Positions 42,432 through 50,804 of a DNA stretch of 64,000 nt are shown here, in pieces; the stretch's first letter is position 1, and every line of letters starts with the position of its first letter. Below the pieces are notes generated by a model, which was not told the origin of the DNA, made no database searches, and saw nothing but the letters and a program-made list of their open reading frames with translations. The DNA lies in NCBI GenBank assembly GCA_016714565.1, contig JADKDM010000037.1, positions 1 to 64,000 of the forward strand, given 5' to 3'. The DNA is from Candidatus Villigracilis propinquus (GTDB lineage: Bacteria > Chloroflexota > Anaerolineae > Anaerolineales > Villigracilaceae). The position numbers were made by a program, and so were the translations under genes.

Positions 42432-44783
42432 ATGGATCAACCTGACAAGCCAGCCACAAACAACACAGAAGTCGCCCTGCCTCCTCAACGGACAAGCATC
42501 GGTGTAAAACTGCCCTTGATCGTCATTGGGCTGATGTTGTTTGCGTTTTTAGTATACACATTCATCAGCATTCGAATCAGTCAGGGATCATTAACCGAAA
42601 ATCTCAAAGAAGACCTTCAGTCTGAAACGGAAGACAAAATTGGATTGATTCAAAACACCCTGTCAGACGCTCAAATCATTGCGATAAACCTATCAACCGC
42701 AGTGGAATCCGGTAATTTTAATAAAGACAGCCTGAACCAGCTCATTCAAAAAAATCTAGAAAAAAATGATCAAATCTTCGGCTCTACCGTTGCATACGAA
42801 CCCTATCAGTTTGAACAAAGCCTGTATTACTGGTCGCCCTACTATAATCGAACACCCGATAACAGCCTGAGATTTACCCAGCTTGGCAACCTGGAATACG
42901 ATTACTTTAATCAGGAGTGGTACGTCCTTCCAAAACAAAACCTCTCCCCCACCCTATCCTCCCCGTATTTCGATGCTGGCGGCGGAGAAATATGGATGGT
43001 CACCTGGAGCATCCCGTTCTCAGATAAGAATGGGAATTTCAGGGGTGTTGCCACCACAGACATTGATTTCTCGAAAATTCAACAGATCGTCAGAGACACG
43101 CAAATCGGCAAAACCGGTTACGCATTTCTTATCGACTCCAAAGGCACCATCCTTGGAATCGGTGAAAAAGGCGGAGACTTTGAAGTGATGACCGACTCCA
43201 TGATTGCCGCAGGAACATCCACCGTTACGGTTAATTGGACAGAATTGATCAACGAGATGATGGGCGGGAAATCAGGCTTCATGGAAGGTACGGACATCAA
43301 CGGCGTACCGTTGTACGTCTCATACGCCCCGATCGGGCTGAACACAGGCTGGTCTATTGGCGTGGCGTATCCAAGAGAAGAAATCCTGCAAAAAACGACC
43401 GACTTGCAATCTACGCTAATCGCTTACAGTTTTCTGTCAGCCATCCTTTTCGGCGGCGTGATCTACTTCTTTACCAGATCCATCACCATTCCATTAGGAC
43501 GATTGACCCAGGCAGCCAGCCAGATCGCCGCGGAAAAACCGGAAAACATCAGAGAGCAATTACGTACCCCGATCCAAATTCAAACGCAGGATGAGCTCGA
43601 AGACCTTGCCAGCGCCTTCAATAAAATGGCTTTCAATTTGGATCAATTCTTGGAAGGGCTCGAAGATAAAGTAACAGAAAGAACCCGCGAACTCGAAGAG
43701 TCCCGCAAGCAAAGCGAGCGCCGTGCTGGCGAACTCCAGGCCATCAGTGAAATATCCAAATTGATCGCCGGAGAACAGAACCTGCCCAAACTGCTCCCCT
43801 TAATTACCCGTCTGGTCAGCGAGCGATTTGGGTTTTACCACACCGGAATATTTCTACTTGACGACAACAACAAATACGCCATCCTTCAGGCAGCCAGCAG
43901 CGAAGGCGGAAAAAACATGCTCGCCCGCGGACACAAATTGGAAATCGGCGAAAGCGGCATTGTAGGATATGTGGGAAAAATCGGCGCCCCGCGCATCGCA
44001 CTGGATGTTGGGCTGGATGCGGTTTACTTTGACAATCCCGACCTCCCCAAAACAAAATCTGAAATGGCTCTGCCTTTAACTGTACGAAATAAAATTGTAG
44101 GCGTGTTGGACCTGCAAAGCACAAAATCAGGCGCCTTCACAGATTCAGAGCTAAACACCATGAGCATCCTTGCTGATCAGGTTGCAATTGCCATTGAAAA
44201 CGCAAGGCTTTTCCAGCAAACCCAGCAAGCCCTGGCGGAAGCAGAAAACTTGTACCGCCTAAACACACAGAAAGGCTGGAAGGAATTCAGTCGTAATGAA
44301 CCCACCCTTGGCTATCATCAGACACTAACCGGCGGCAACAAATTAATTAAACTTTTGGAAACGGATGAAACTCGCCGGGCTGTGAATCTTGAAGAAGAAA
44401 TGATCAAAGATACCGATGAAACCGCACAGGAAGCGGTAATCGTTATTCCGATCAAGCTGCGCGAACAGGTAATCGGCACACTAAAGGTCAAGGCTCCAGA
44501 ACAGGATCGCAGCTGGTCAAAAGACGAGATCAACCTCGCCAAGGTGATTTCAGAACGCCTATCCCTTGCCATTGATAACGCCCGCCTGATCCAGGAATCA
44601 CAAAACCGTGCCGCGAAGGAACAAATTATCAGCGAAGTTACCGCCCGAATCAGCTCATCGATCAACCTACAGAACATTCTCCAAACCGCTGTTGAAGAAT
44701 TGGGGAATGCCATGCCTGGTTCTGAAGTGGTGATCAAGCTGCAAAACGACAGCAGCAATAATTCAGGAAAGCTGGAGATATGA
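42432..44783 (+). CDS. HAMP-type GAF sensor with dCache-like periplasmic domain (H-type, 5)
   Basis: This 783-residue protein has TM1 (about 28-48, LIVIGLMLFAFLVYTFISI) and a large periplasmic domain with typical dCache landmarks (QEWYVLPKQ, PYFDAGGGEIWMVTWSIPF, RGVATTDIDF, TGYAFLIDSKGTILGIGE, YAPIGLNTGWSIGVAYP). TM2 (about 330-350), HAMP, GAF (about 450-595, FGFYHTGIFLLDD, FDNPDLPKTKSEMALPL), a half GAF (IVIPIKLREQVIGTLKVK) and ARISSSINLQNILQTAVEEL follow. The Tyr/Trp/Asp pattern of the periplasmic domain resembles small-molecule-binding dCache receptors, possibly for amines or amino acids. The stop overlaps an in-frame start of the next gene (ATGA). Confidence 0.92.
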   Translation: MDQPDKPATNNTEVALPPQRTSIGVKLPLIVIGLMLFAFLVYTFISIRISQGSLTENLKEDLQSETEDKIGLIQNTLSDAQIIAINLSTAVESGNFNKDSLNQLIQKNLEKNDQIFGSTVAYEPYQFEQSLYYWSPYYNRTPDNSLRFTQLGNLEYDYFNQEWYVLPKQNLSPTLSSPYFDAGGGEIWMVTWSIPFSDKNGNFRGVATTDIDFSKIQQIVRDTQIGKTGYAFLIDSKGTILGIGEKGGDFEVMTDSMIAAGTSTVTVNWTELINEMMGGKSGFMEGTDINGVPLYVSYAPIGLNTGWSIGVAYPREEILQKTTDLQSTLIAYSFLSAILFGGVIYFFTRSITIPLGRLTQAASQIAAEKPENIREQLRTPIQIQTQDELEDLASAFNKMAFNLDQFLEGLEDKVTERTRELEESRKQSERRAGELQAISEISKLIAGEQNLPKLLPLITRLVSERFGFYHTGIFLLDDNNKYAILQAASSEGGKNMLARGHKLEIGESGIVGYVGKIGAPRIALDVGLDAVYFDNPDLPKTKSEMALPLTVRNKIVGVLDLQSTKSGAFTDSELNTMSILADQVAIAIENARLFQQTQQALAEAENLYRLNTQKGWKEFSRNEPTLGYHQTLTGGNKLIKLLETDETRRAVNLEEEMIKDTDETAQEAVIVIPIKLREQVIGTLKVKAPEQDRSWSKDEINLAKVISERLSLAIDNARLIQESQNRAAKEQIISEVTARISSSINLQNILQTAVEELGNAMPGSEVVIKLQNDSSNNSGKLEI

Positions 44784-46474
44784 CAGGCATGAAAAAGAGC
44801 ATAATCTCTGCTCCAATCTTCCCTGAAGATCAGGAAAAAACCAGGTCGGCATATTTTATTAATGTGCTTGTCTGGAGTAATACCCCAATTCTCATCCTCT
44901 TTGCAATCATCCGAATTGTGACTGGTGCGCACGTATTTGGAATCGAGAATATCATCCTTTATTCCATCGCTGTAGTCCTCATTATTGTCTGGTTCCTCAT
45001 GAGATCAGGCCGGGTACGAACAGCAGCATATTTACATGTAATGACGATCTGGATCGCAAGCTCCTTGATCGCATTATCAGGCAGCGGAGTTCGGGGAACA
45101 GGATTTACCAGTTACTTCGTAGTCATGCTCATAGCAGGACTGTTGCTGGGCTGGCAGCCCGCCATTGGCATTACCGCATTGAGCGCTGCCGCGGGGTTTG
45201 GTCTTGCCTATGTTGAAAATGTGGGAATCATCAAACCCGTCTTCAGCCCCGTTTTCAATATTGCCATTGAAGGAACCGTACTGCTCACTTTTGGAGCAAT
45301 ATTCCTCATCCTGATCATCAACAGCCTGCAAAACGCGGTAAAGAGGGAATCTGCCAGAGTTGAGGAATTGAATCAAAGCAACAAGCAGCTAACAGAGCTG
45401 AGAGATGCGCTTGAAAACCGTGTGGCAGAGCGCACCATGGAATTGGAAAAACAACAGGAAAAAGCCGAAAGACGCTCACGTCAGTTTGAAGCGATCACCC
45501 GTGTAACCCAGGCGATCAGCGCGACAAGAAACCTGCAGGAAGCCCTGCCCAAAATCGCAAATGTCATCAGCGAACAATTCGGTTTTTATCATGTAGGGAT
45601 CTTTTTAACCGACCAGGCAAATCAATACGCCGTCCTCAGCGCCGCCAACAGCGAAGGCGGAAAGCGCATGCTGGCGCGTGGACATCAATTGAAGATCGGC
45701 GAACAGGGCATTGTAGGTTTTACGATCAGTTCCACCCAGCCCCGCATCGCGCTGGATACCGGCGCAGACGCGGTCTACTTCAATAACCCGGACCTGCCGG
45801 AAACACGTTCCGAAATGGCCCTTCCGCTCAAGAATGAATCCGGTGTGATCGGCGCGTTGGATGTGCAAAGCACCGAGCGCAACGCATTCTCCAATGAAGA
45901 TATTGAAGTGCTCTCCACCCTGGCAAACCAGGTCGGGCTGGCAATCGAGAACGCCCAAATATTCGACCGCAGCCAACGGTCTCTGGCAGAGTCAGAATCC
46001 ATTACACGGCAGTACCTACGGACCGCCTGGAAACAGACGCCGGAAGAGAGATCTCTCGGCTATAAATACACCCTATCAGGTGTAGAGGCCTTACGTGACT
46101 CAGATCTGAAATCAAACGCCATTGAAGATATCGCGAATGAACGGAAAATTTCCCAACCAATTATTCTGCGCGGCGAAATCATAGGCACTCTTTCTGTGCA
46201 GGTCCCGAAAGGCGAGCAAATCGGGAGAGATAAGTTCGACCTCATCAAAGCAGTGGCGGAACGGGTGGCTCTTTCCGCAGAAAACGCCCGCCTTTTTGAA
46301 GAAACATCCACTCGCGCCGAAAGAGAACGCCTCGTTACTGATATCACAACAAAAATACGCACATCCAACGATCCAGAGGAAATGATCCAAACCGCCGTGA
46401 ACGAATTGAAACGCGCGCTGGGCGTAACTCACGTAGAAATCGTTCCGCAAAAGATGACACCCCCGGACAATTAA
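44780..46474 (+). CDS. Six-TM GAF sensor (M-type, 6)
   Basis: This protein has 564 residues from the ATG at 44780, which overlaps the previous stop. A second ATG at 44789 sits further from the GGAG and is equally plausible. Six TM helices (about 25-185, including IILYSIAVVLIIVWFLM and AIEGTVLLTFGAIFLILII) precede a coiled coil (ENRVAERTMELEKQQEKAER), GAF (about 245-390, FGFYHVGIFLTDQ, MLARGHQLKIGEQGIVGFT, FNNPDLPETRSEMALPL), a half GAF (SQPIILRGEIIGTLSVQ) and the tail TKIRTSNDPEEMIQTAVNEL. It is the last sensor before the ParA gene and closes the fourth tight H-M couplet. Confidence 0.9.
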   Translation: MTGMKKSIISAPIFPEDQEKTRSAYFINVLVWSNTPILILFAIIRIVTGAHVFGIENIILYSIAVVLIIVWFLMRSGRVRTAAYLHVMTIWIASSLIALSGSGVRGTGFTSYFVVMLIAGLLLGWQPAIGITALSAAAGFGLAYVENVGIIKPVFSPVFNIAIEGTVLLTFGAIFLILIINSLQNAVKRESARVEELNQSNKQLTELRDALENRVAERTMELEKQQEKAERRSRQFEAITRVTQAISATRNLQEALPKIANVISEQFGFYHVGIFLTDQANQYAVLSAANSEGGKRMLARGHQLKIGEQGIVGFTISSTQPRIALDTGADAVYFNNPDLPETRSEMALPLKNESGVIGALDVQSTERNAFSNEDIEVLSTLANQVGLAIENAQIFDRSQRSLAESESITRQYLRTAWKQTPEERSLGYKYTLSGVEALRDSDLKSNAIEDIANERKISQPIILRGEIIGTLSVQVPKGEQIGRDKFDLIKAVAERVALSAENARLFEETSTRAERERLVTDITTKIRTSNDPEEMIQTAVNELKRALGVTHVEIVPQKMTPPDN

Positions 46475-46492
46475 TTATTAAGAGGTATTGAA

Positions 46493-47278
46493 ATGCTTAA
46501 AACCATAGCCATATCAAATGAAAAAGGCGGTGTGGCAAAAACCACAACCACTCTTTCGCTGGGAGCTGCCCTTGTTGAATTGGGAAACCGCGTATTATTG
46601 ATTGACCTTGACGCTCAGGCCAACCTTACGCTTGCTCTTGGTTTTGAGCCTGGTGAAAGCGAAAACACGTCCAGCAACATCATGCTGGATAACATCCCCC
46701 TGCTTGATGTCTGTAAAAAGACGGATGTTGAAAATCTGGATATCATTCCCTCCAGTTCGCGCATCGAGATTTCCGAACAATTCCTGCCTGTGCGCACCAG
46801 CTACACCACCATTCTGCAAAAGGCTATTCGCTCCGTTAGCCTGCCTTACGACTACATCATTTTGGACTGTCCGCCCGCGCTGGGCGCCATCACAAAAAAT
46901 GCACTCGCCGCATCCGACCTGCTGCTCATCCCAACCCAGGCGGAATATTTTTCGGCCTATGCTTTGCGTAACATGATGGCCCTTATTCGCAACATCCGCG
47001 AACAGGACAACCCCAACCTCGCATATCGCATCCTCGTAACAATGATGGATAGAAGAAACCGCACACATCGCAACATCCACGAACAGCTGCGCTCCACATT
47101 TGGAGAAGGCGTATTTAACACCGTAATTGAGTTGGATACAAAATTACGCGAAAGTCCAATTGCTGGTCTGCCCATTACCCACTACAAACCCGGCGCACGC
47201 GGCTCAACCCAATACCGCGTTCTCGCTCAGGAGTTAATTGAATATGCCAAAGAAACCGAAAATAGACAAGCGGCTTAA
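46493..47278 (+). CDS. ParA/MinD-family ATPase
   Basis: This is a 261-residue P-loop ATPase with the deviant Walker A of the ParA/Soj family (NEKGGVAKTTTT), LIDLDAQANLTLALG (Walker A', the ParA-type Asp) and YIILDCPPALG (Walker B). ParA proteins dimerise with ATP, bind DNA or membrane without sequence specificity, and position plasmids, chromosomes or protein clusters. No parB or parS candidate is nearby. Instead the gene is embedded between membrane sensors and a hybrid histidine kinase and overlaps the kinase gene by 35 nt. That points to positioning of a signalling cluster, as PpfA does for a chemosensory cluster in Rhodobacter. The role is an inference from context. Confidence 0.93.
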   Translation: MLKTIAISNEKGGVAKTTTTLSLGAALVELGNRVLLIDLDAQANLTLALGFEPGESENTSSNIMLDNIPLLDVCKKTDVENLDIIPSSSRIEISEQFLPVRTSYTTILQKAIRSVSLPYDYIILDCPPALGAITKNALAASDLLLIPTQAEYFSAYALRNMMALIRNIREQDNPNLAYRILVTMMDRRNRTHRNIHEQLRSTFGEGVFNTVIELDTKLRESPIAGLPITHYKPGARGSTQYRVLAQELIEYAKETENRQAA

Positions 47279-50200
47279 TAAGCTCTTTGAGGATATTCAA
47301 CCCGAAACGAATGCGTCGGGTTCAAAGAGCAGCCTAAAAGACGGGAAAGAAGCGCCTCCTTCCGCGCCGAAGCCTGATCAAATAAAATCTGAATCAGCTG
47401 CCACGCCTCGAGCGACGAGAAAACTCCACACAACCGCCCTGGCGGTGACCGAGGCCATCCCCGGAGCCATCAACACAAACGATCCGTCTGTGTATTCTGT
47501 TAATATCCCAACCGGGGATCGGGATTGGATGACCCTTCGTCTATTGGATGAAACACAGGGCCGCACATGGACTACCGATGAACAACTCCTGATCAGGCAG
47601 GTTACCGACCAATTATCGCTTGCTCTTGAAAATGCGCGCCTGTTTCAGGAAGCTCAAAAATTCAAACTGGGAATTGACAGAACGGATAATGCCGTCTTTA
47701 TTACCGACCCGCGCGGCATCATCCAATATGTAAACCCCGGGTTCGAGAAGGTATATGGATACAAAGCCGAAGAAGTTTTGGGTGGCACTCCTAGAATAAT
47801 AAAGTCCGGCCTTATTCCTGACGAACAATATAAATATTTCTGGAACACTCTTTTAAGCGGCGGCACAATAACAGGCGAAATTACCAACAAGGCTAAAGAT
47901 GGCCGCCTGCTATACATTTCCGGAACGAACAGTCCCATCCTCGATGAAAACGGGAAAATCCTTGGTTTTCTTTCGGTGCATCAGGATATTAGCGAAAGAA
48001 AAAAATCAGAAGAAGCGCTCGCAAAATCTGAAGCGGATTTGCGCGCCTTATTTTCGTCCATGGAAGATGTGGTGTTCGTGGTGGATAGAGACGGCCGGTA
48101 TGACCGTATTGCGCCCACCAACCCTGCTCGGCTTGTCCGCCCGCCCGAGGATTTACTCGGAAAGCTCATGCACGAGGTAATGGACAAGGATATCGCAGAT
48201 CGCTTCGTAGCAGCTGTGCAAAAAACACTGGACACTGCGGAGAAAGTTCAGCTGGAATATGAATTACCCGTTGGTGATACCACGTATTGGTTCCTTGCCA
48301 ACCTTACAAAGCTGGAGGAAAACAAAGTCTTCTGGGTGGCGCGCGATATTACCGAACGTAAAAAATACGAGGAAGAACTTCGCAAAAGCCAGGAACAATA
48401 CGCCCTGGCGGCGGAAGGCGCGAACGATGGTCTGTGGGATTGGGATATCGCCAACAACGATATCTATTATTCACCGCGCTGGAAATCCATGCTCGGATAC
48501 GAAGTGCATGAACTTACAAAAGGTTTTGAGGATTGGGAAAACCTGATCCACCCTGACGACCATGATCACGCGATAAATTCCCTCGATAATTACCTGGCCC
48601 ACAAGTCGGACACATACGATGTTGAGATCCGCTTGCAACACAAAAACAGTTCCTGGCTTTGGGTTCGTGACCGCGGAAAAGCCCTGTGGGACGCCTCTGG
48701 AAAAGCGATCCGCATGGCTGGTTCACACTCGGATGTTACCGAGCGAAAAATAGCCGAGGAATCGCTTCGCCGCCGTAATGATTATCTTGCAGCCTCTTCG
48801 GAAATCGGGAAGATCATTACCTCCACACTGGACTTGAATACCATCTTCTCAAAAACCGTAAACTTGATCACTGAGCGGTTTAGTTTTTATCACGCAAGCA
48901 TCTTCATCGTGGAAGAGACAGGGTTCAACATCACCCTGCGTGAATCCACAGGTGATGCCGGCGCAGAAATGAAAAAAAATAAGCACTCGCTCCAGATCAA
49001 CGACAAATCAATTGTCGGCAAGGTGGCGCAAAACGGCAACGCGGTGGTGGTAAATGATGTGCAAGCCGACCCGACCCATAAGTTCAACCCGCTGCTGCCC
49101 GAAACCCGTGCAGAAGCCGCCATCCCCCTGCGGATCGGGAATCGCATTATCGGTGCCATTGATATTCAAGCCAAAAGCGTGGGAGCGTTTACCGAGGATG
49201 AATTAAACGTAATGCAAACGCTGGCAGACCAGGTAGCCGTCGCCATCGACAATGCGCGCTCCTTCGTACTCTCCCAGCAAGCCGTGATGGAAATGCGCGA
49301 GATCGACCGCCTGAAAAGCCAGTTCCTCGCGAACATGAGTCATGAACTACGCACGCCGCTTAATTCGATCATTGGTTTTTCACGCGTTATCCTCAAGGGA
49401 ATTGACGGCCCGGTTACAGAATTGCAGCAACAGGACCTTACGGCCATTTACAACTCCGGTCAGCATTTGCTTGGTCTCATCAATGACATCCTCGACCTTT
49501 CCAAGATCGAAGCAGGCAAGATGGAGCTTGCGTTTGACGAGGTGAATATTACCGATATTGCCGCCAGCGTGCTCTCCACCATGAGCGGCTTGGTGAAAGA
49601 CCGTCCAATTCAGCTAAAGCGTGAGATCGAGCCGAACCTGCCAACCGTCCGGGCAGATGCGATCCGTGTCCGTCAAGTAATGATCAATCTTTTATCCAAT
49701 GCCGCAAAATTTACAGAAGAGGGCGATATCCTGGTGGAGGTTGGTCTCAAATCCGGCCCAACCGGACGCAACGAGATCCAGGTCAGTGTAACGGATACCG
49801 GCCCCGGCATCTCAAAGCAGGATCAGGAAAAATTATTCCAAGCTTTCTCCCAGGTGGACGACTCCCCCACACGCAAAACAGGCGGCACGGGTCTGGGTCT
49901 GTCCATCTGCCAGCAATTGATCAACATGCACGGTGGGCGCATCTGGGTGGATAGTGAAGTTGGAAGAGGAAGTACCTTCCGCTTCACCCTGCCTCTCTTC
50001 CGCAAAGAAAGGGAAGGAGATATCCCATCTGTAAACAACAAAGTAATTCTATCGATCGATGATGATCCGCAGGTGATCGGGTTATACGACCGTTACCTCC
50101 AGCCTCAGGGATATCAGGTCATCCCGCTGACAGACCCCTCGCGTGCGGTGGAACGTGTGCGCCAATTAAGACCATTTGCCGTCACGCTGGACATTATGAT

Positions 50201-50786
50201 GCCCGGGGTCGACGGCTGGCAGGTGCTCGACGCCTTGAAAAGCGACTCGATAACCCGCCACATTCCAGTGATCGTTTGCAGTATTATTGAGGATCTGGAA
50301 AAAGGATTCAACCTTGGCGCAACAGATTATCTGGTAAAGCCCATTCTGGAAGATGACTTGGTCAATGCACTTGACCGGCTAAATTCGGATGGCTCCATCC
50401 GTGATGTACTGGTGATCGACGACAACCCCGATGACCTGCGCTTGATTAGCAAAATATTAAACGAAGATGGAAGGTACAAAGCGATCCTGGCAGAAGGTGG
50501 AAGCAGGGGATGGAACATGGTTTCCACCGGCAACCCGCCGCATGCCATCATCCTCGACCTGTTCATGCCGGAAATGAATGGTTTCCAGATCCTGGAGAAA
50601 TTACAAGCGGACAAAAACTTGCGCGATATTCCAACCATCGTCATCAGCGGTATGGATTTAAGCGATGAGCAAAAGAAACAACTTACCGATTTCGGGCAAA
50701 GCGTGCTAACCAAGGGCGCCTTCAGCGAAAAGGAATTACTCACTTCCATTCAACGTTCCCTGGAACGAATCCAGGCTGGCAAGTAA
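47244..50786 (+). CDS. Hybrid histidine kinase: half GAF, three PAS, GAF, HisKA, HATPase, two receivers
   Basis: This cytoplasmic 1180-residue kinase starts at the ATG at 47244 (MPKKPKIDKRLNKLFED). Parts in order: a basic N-terminal peptide (1-18); a half GAF (about 60-140, ending LALENARLFQEAQ) like that of the sensors; three PAS domains (about 140-255, 260-375, 380-510); a full GAF (about 515-675, FSFYHASIFIVEE); HisKA with MSHELRTPLNSIIGF; HATPase with NLLSNAAKF, DTGPGIS and GGTGLGLSI; receiver 1 (VTLDIMMPGVDGW); receiver 2 (IILDLFMPEMNGF). It is the only histidine kinase in the operon, so the output-less sensors probably converge on it. The start overlaps parA, implying coupled, co-localised synthesis. 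Confidence 0.94.
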   Translation: MPKKPKIDKRLNKLFEDIQPETNASGSKSSLKDGKEAPPSAPKPDQIKSESAATPRATRKLHTTALAVTEAIPGAINTNDPSVYSVNIPTGDRDWMTLRLLDETQGRTWTTDEQLLIRQVTDQLSLALENARLFQEAQKFKLGIDRTDNAVFITDPRGIIQYVNPGFEKVYGYKAEEVLGGTPRIIKSGLIPDEQYKYFWNTLLSGGTITGEITNKAKDGRLLYISGTNSPILDENGKILGFLSVHQDISERKKSEEALAKSEADLRALFSSMEDVVFVVDRDGRYDRIAPTNPARLVRPPEDLLGKLMHEVMDKDIADRFVAAVQKTLDTAEKVQLEYELPVGDTTYWFLANLTKLEENKVFWVARDITERKKYEEELRKSQEQYALAAEGANDGLWDWDIANNDIYYSPRWKSMLGYEVHELTKGFEDWENLIHPDDHDHAINSLDNYLAHKSDTYDVEIRLQHKNSSWLWVRDRGKALWDASGKAIRMAGSHSDVTERKIAEESLRRRNDYLAASSEIGKIITSTLDLNTIFSKTVNLITERFSFYHASIFIVEETGFNITLRESTGDAGAEMKKNKHSLQINDKSIVGKVAQNGNAVVVNDVQADPTHKFNPLLPETRAEAAIPLRIGNRIIGAIDIQAKSVGAFTEDELNVMQTLADQVAVAIDNARSFVLSQQAVMEMREIDRLKSQFLANMSHELRTPLNSIIGFSRVILKGIDGPVTELQQQDLTAIYNSGQHLLGLINDILDLSKIEAGKMELAFDEVNITDIAASVLSTMSGLVKDRPIQLKREIEPNLPTVRADAIRVRQVMINLLSNAAKFTEEGDILVEVGLKSGPTGRNEIQVSVTDTGPGISKQDQEKLFQAFSQVDDSPTRKTGGTGLGLSICQQLINMHGGRIWVDSEVGRGSTFRFTLPLFRKEREGDIPSVNNKVILSIDDDPQVIGLYDRYLQPQGYQVIPLTDPSRAVERVRQLRPFAVTLDIMMPGVDGWQVLDALKSDSITRHIPVIVCSIIEDLEKGFNLGATDYLVKPILEDDLVNALDRLNSDGSIRDVLVIDDNPDDLRLISKILNEDGRYKAILAEGGSRGWNMVSTGNPPHAIILDLFMPEMNGFQILEKLQADKNLRDIPTIVISGMDLSDEQKKQLTDFGQSVLTKGAFSEKELLTSIQRSLERIQAGK

Positions 50787-50804
50787 ACAGGAGATTTCAT
50801 CAAC

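Noticed and set aside
22315..46474. Classical chemotaxis array
   Set aside because: No methyl-accepting signalling domain, CheA, CheW, CheR or CheB is encoded; the proteins only share HAMP and Cache-like inputs with chemoreceptors.
46493..47278. Chromosome or plasmid partition locus
   Set aside because: No ParB with a DNA-binding domain and no parS-like palindromes are nearby; the gene is buried inside a signalling operon.
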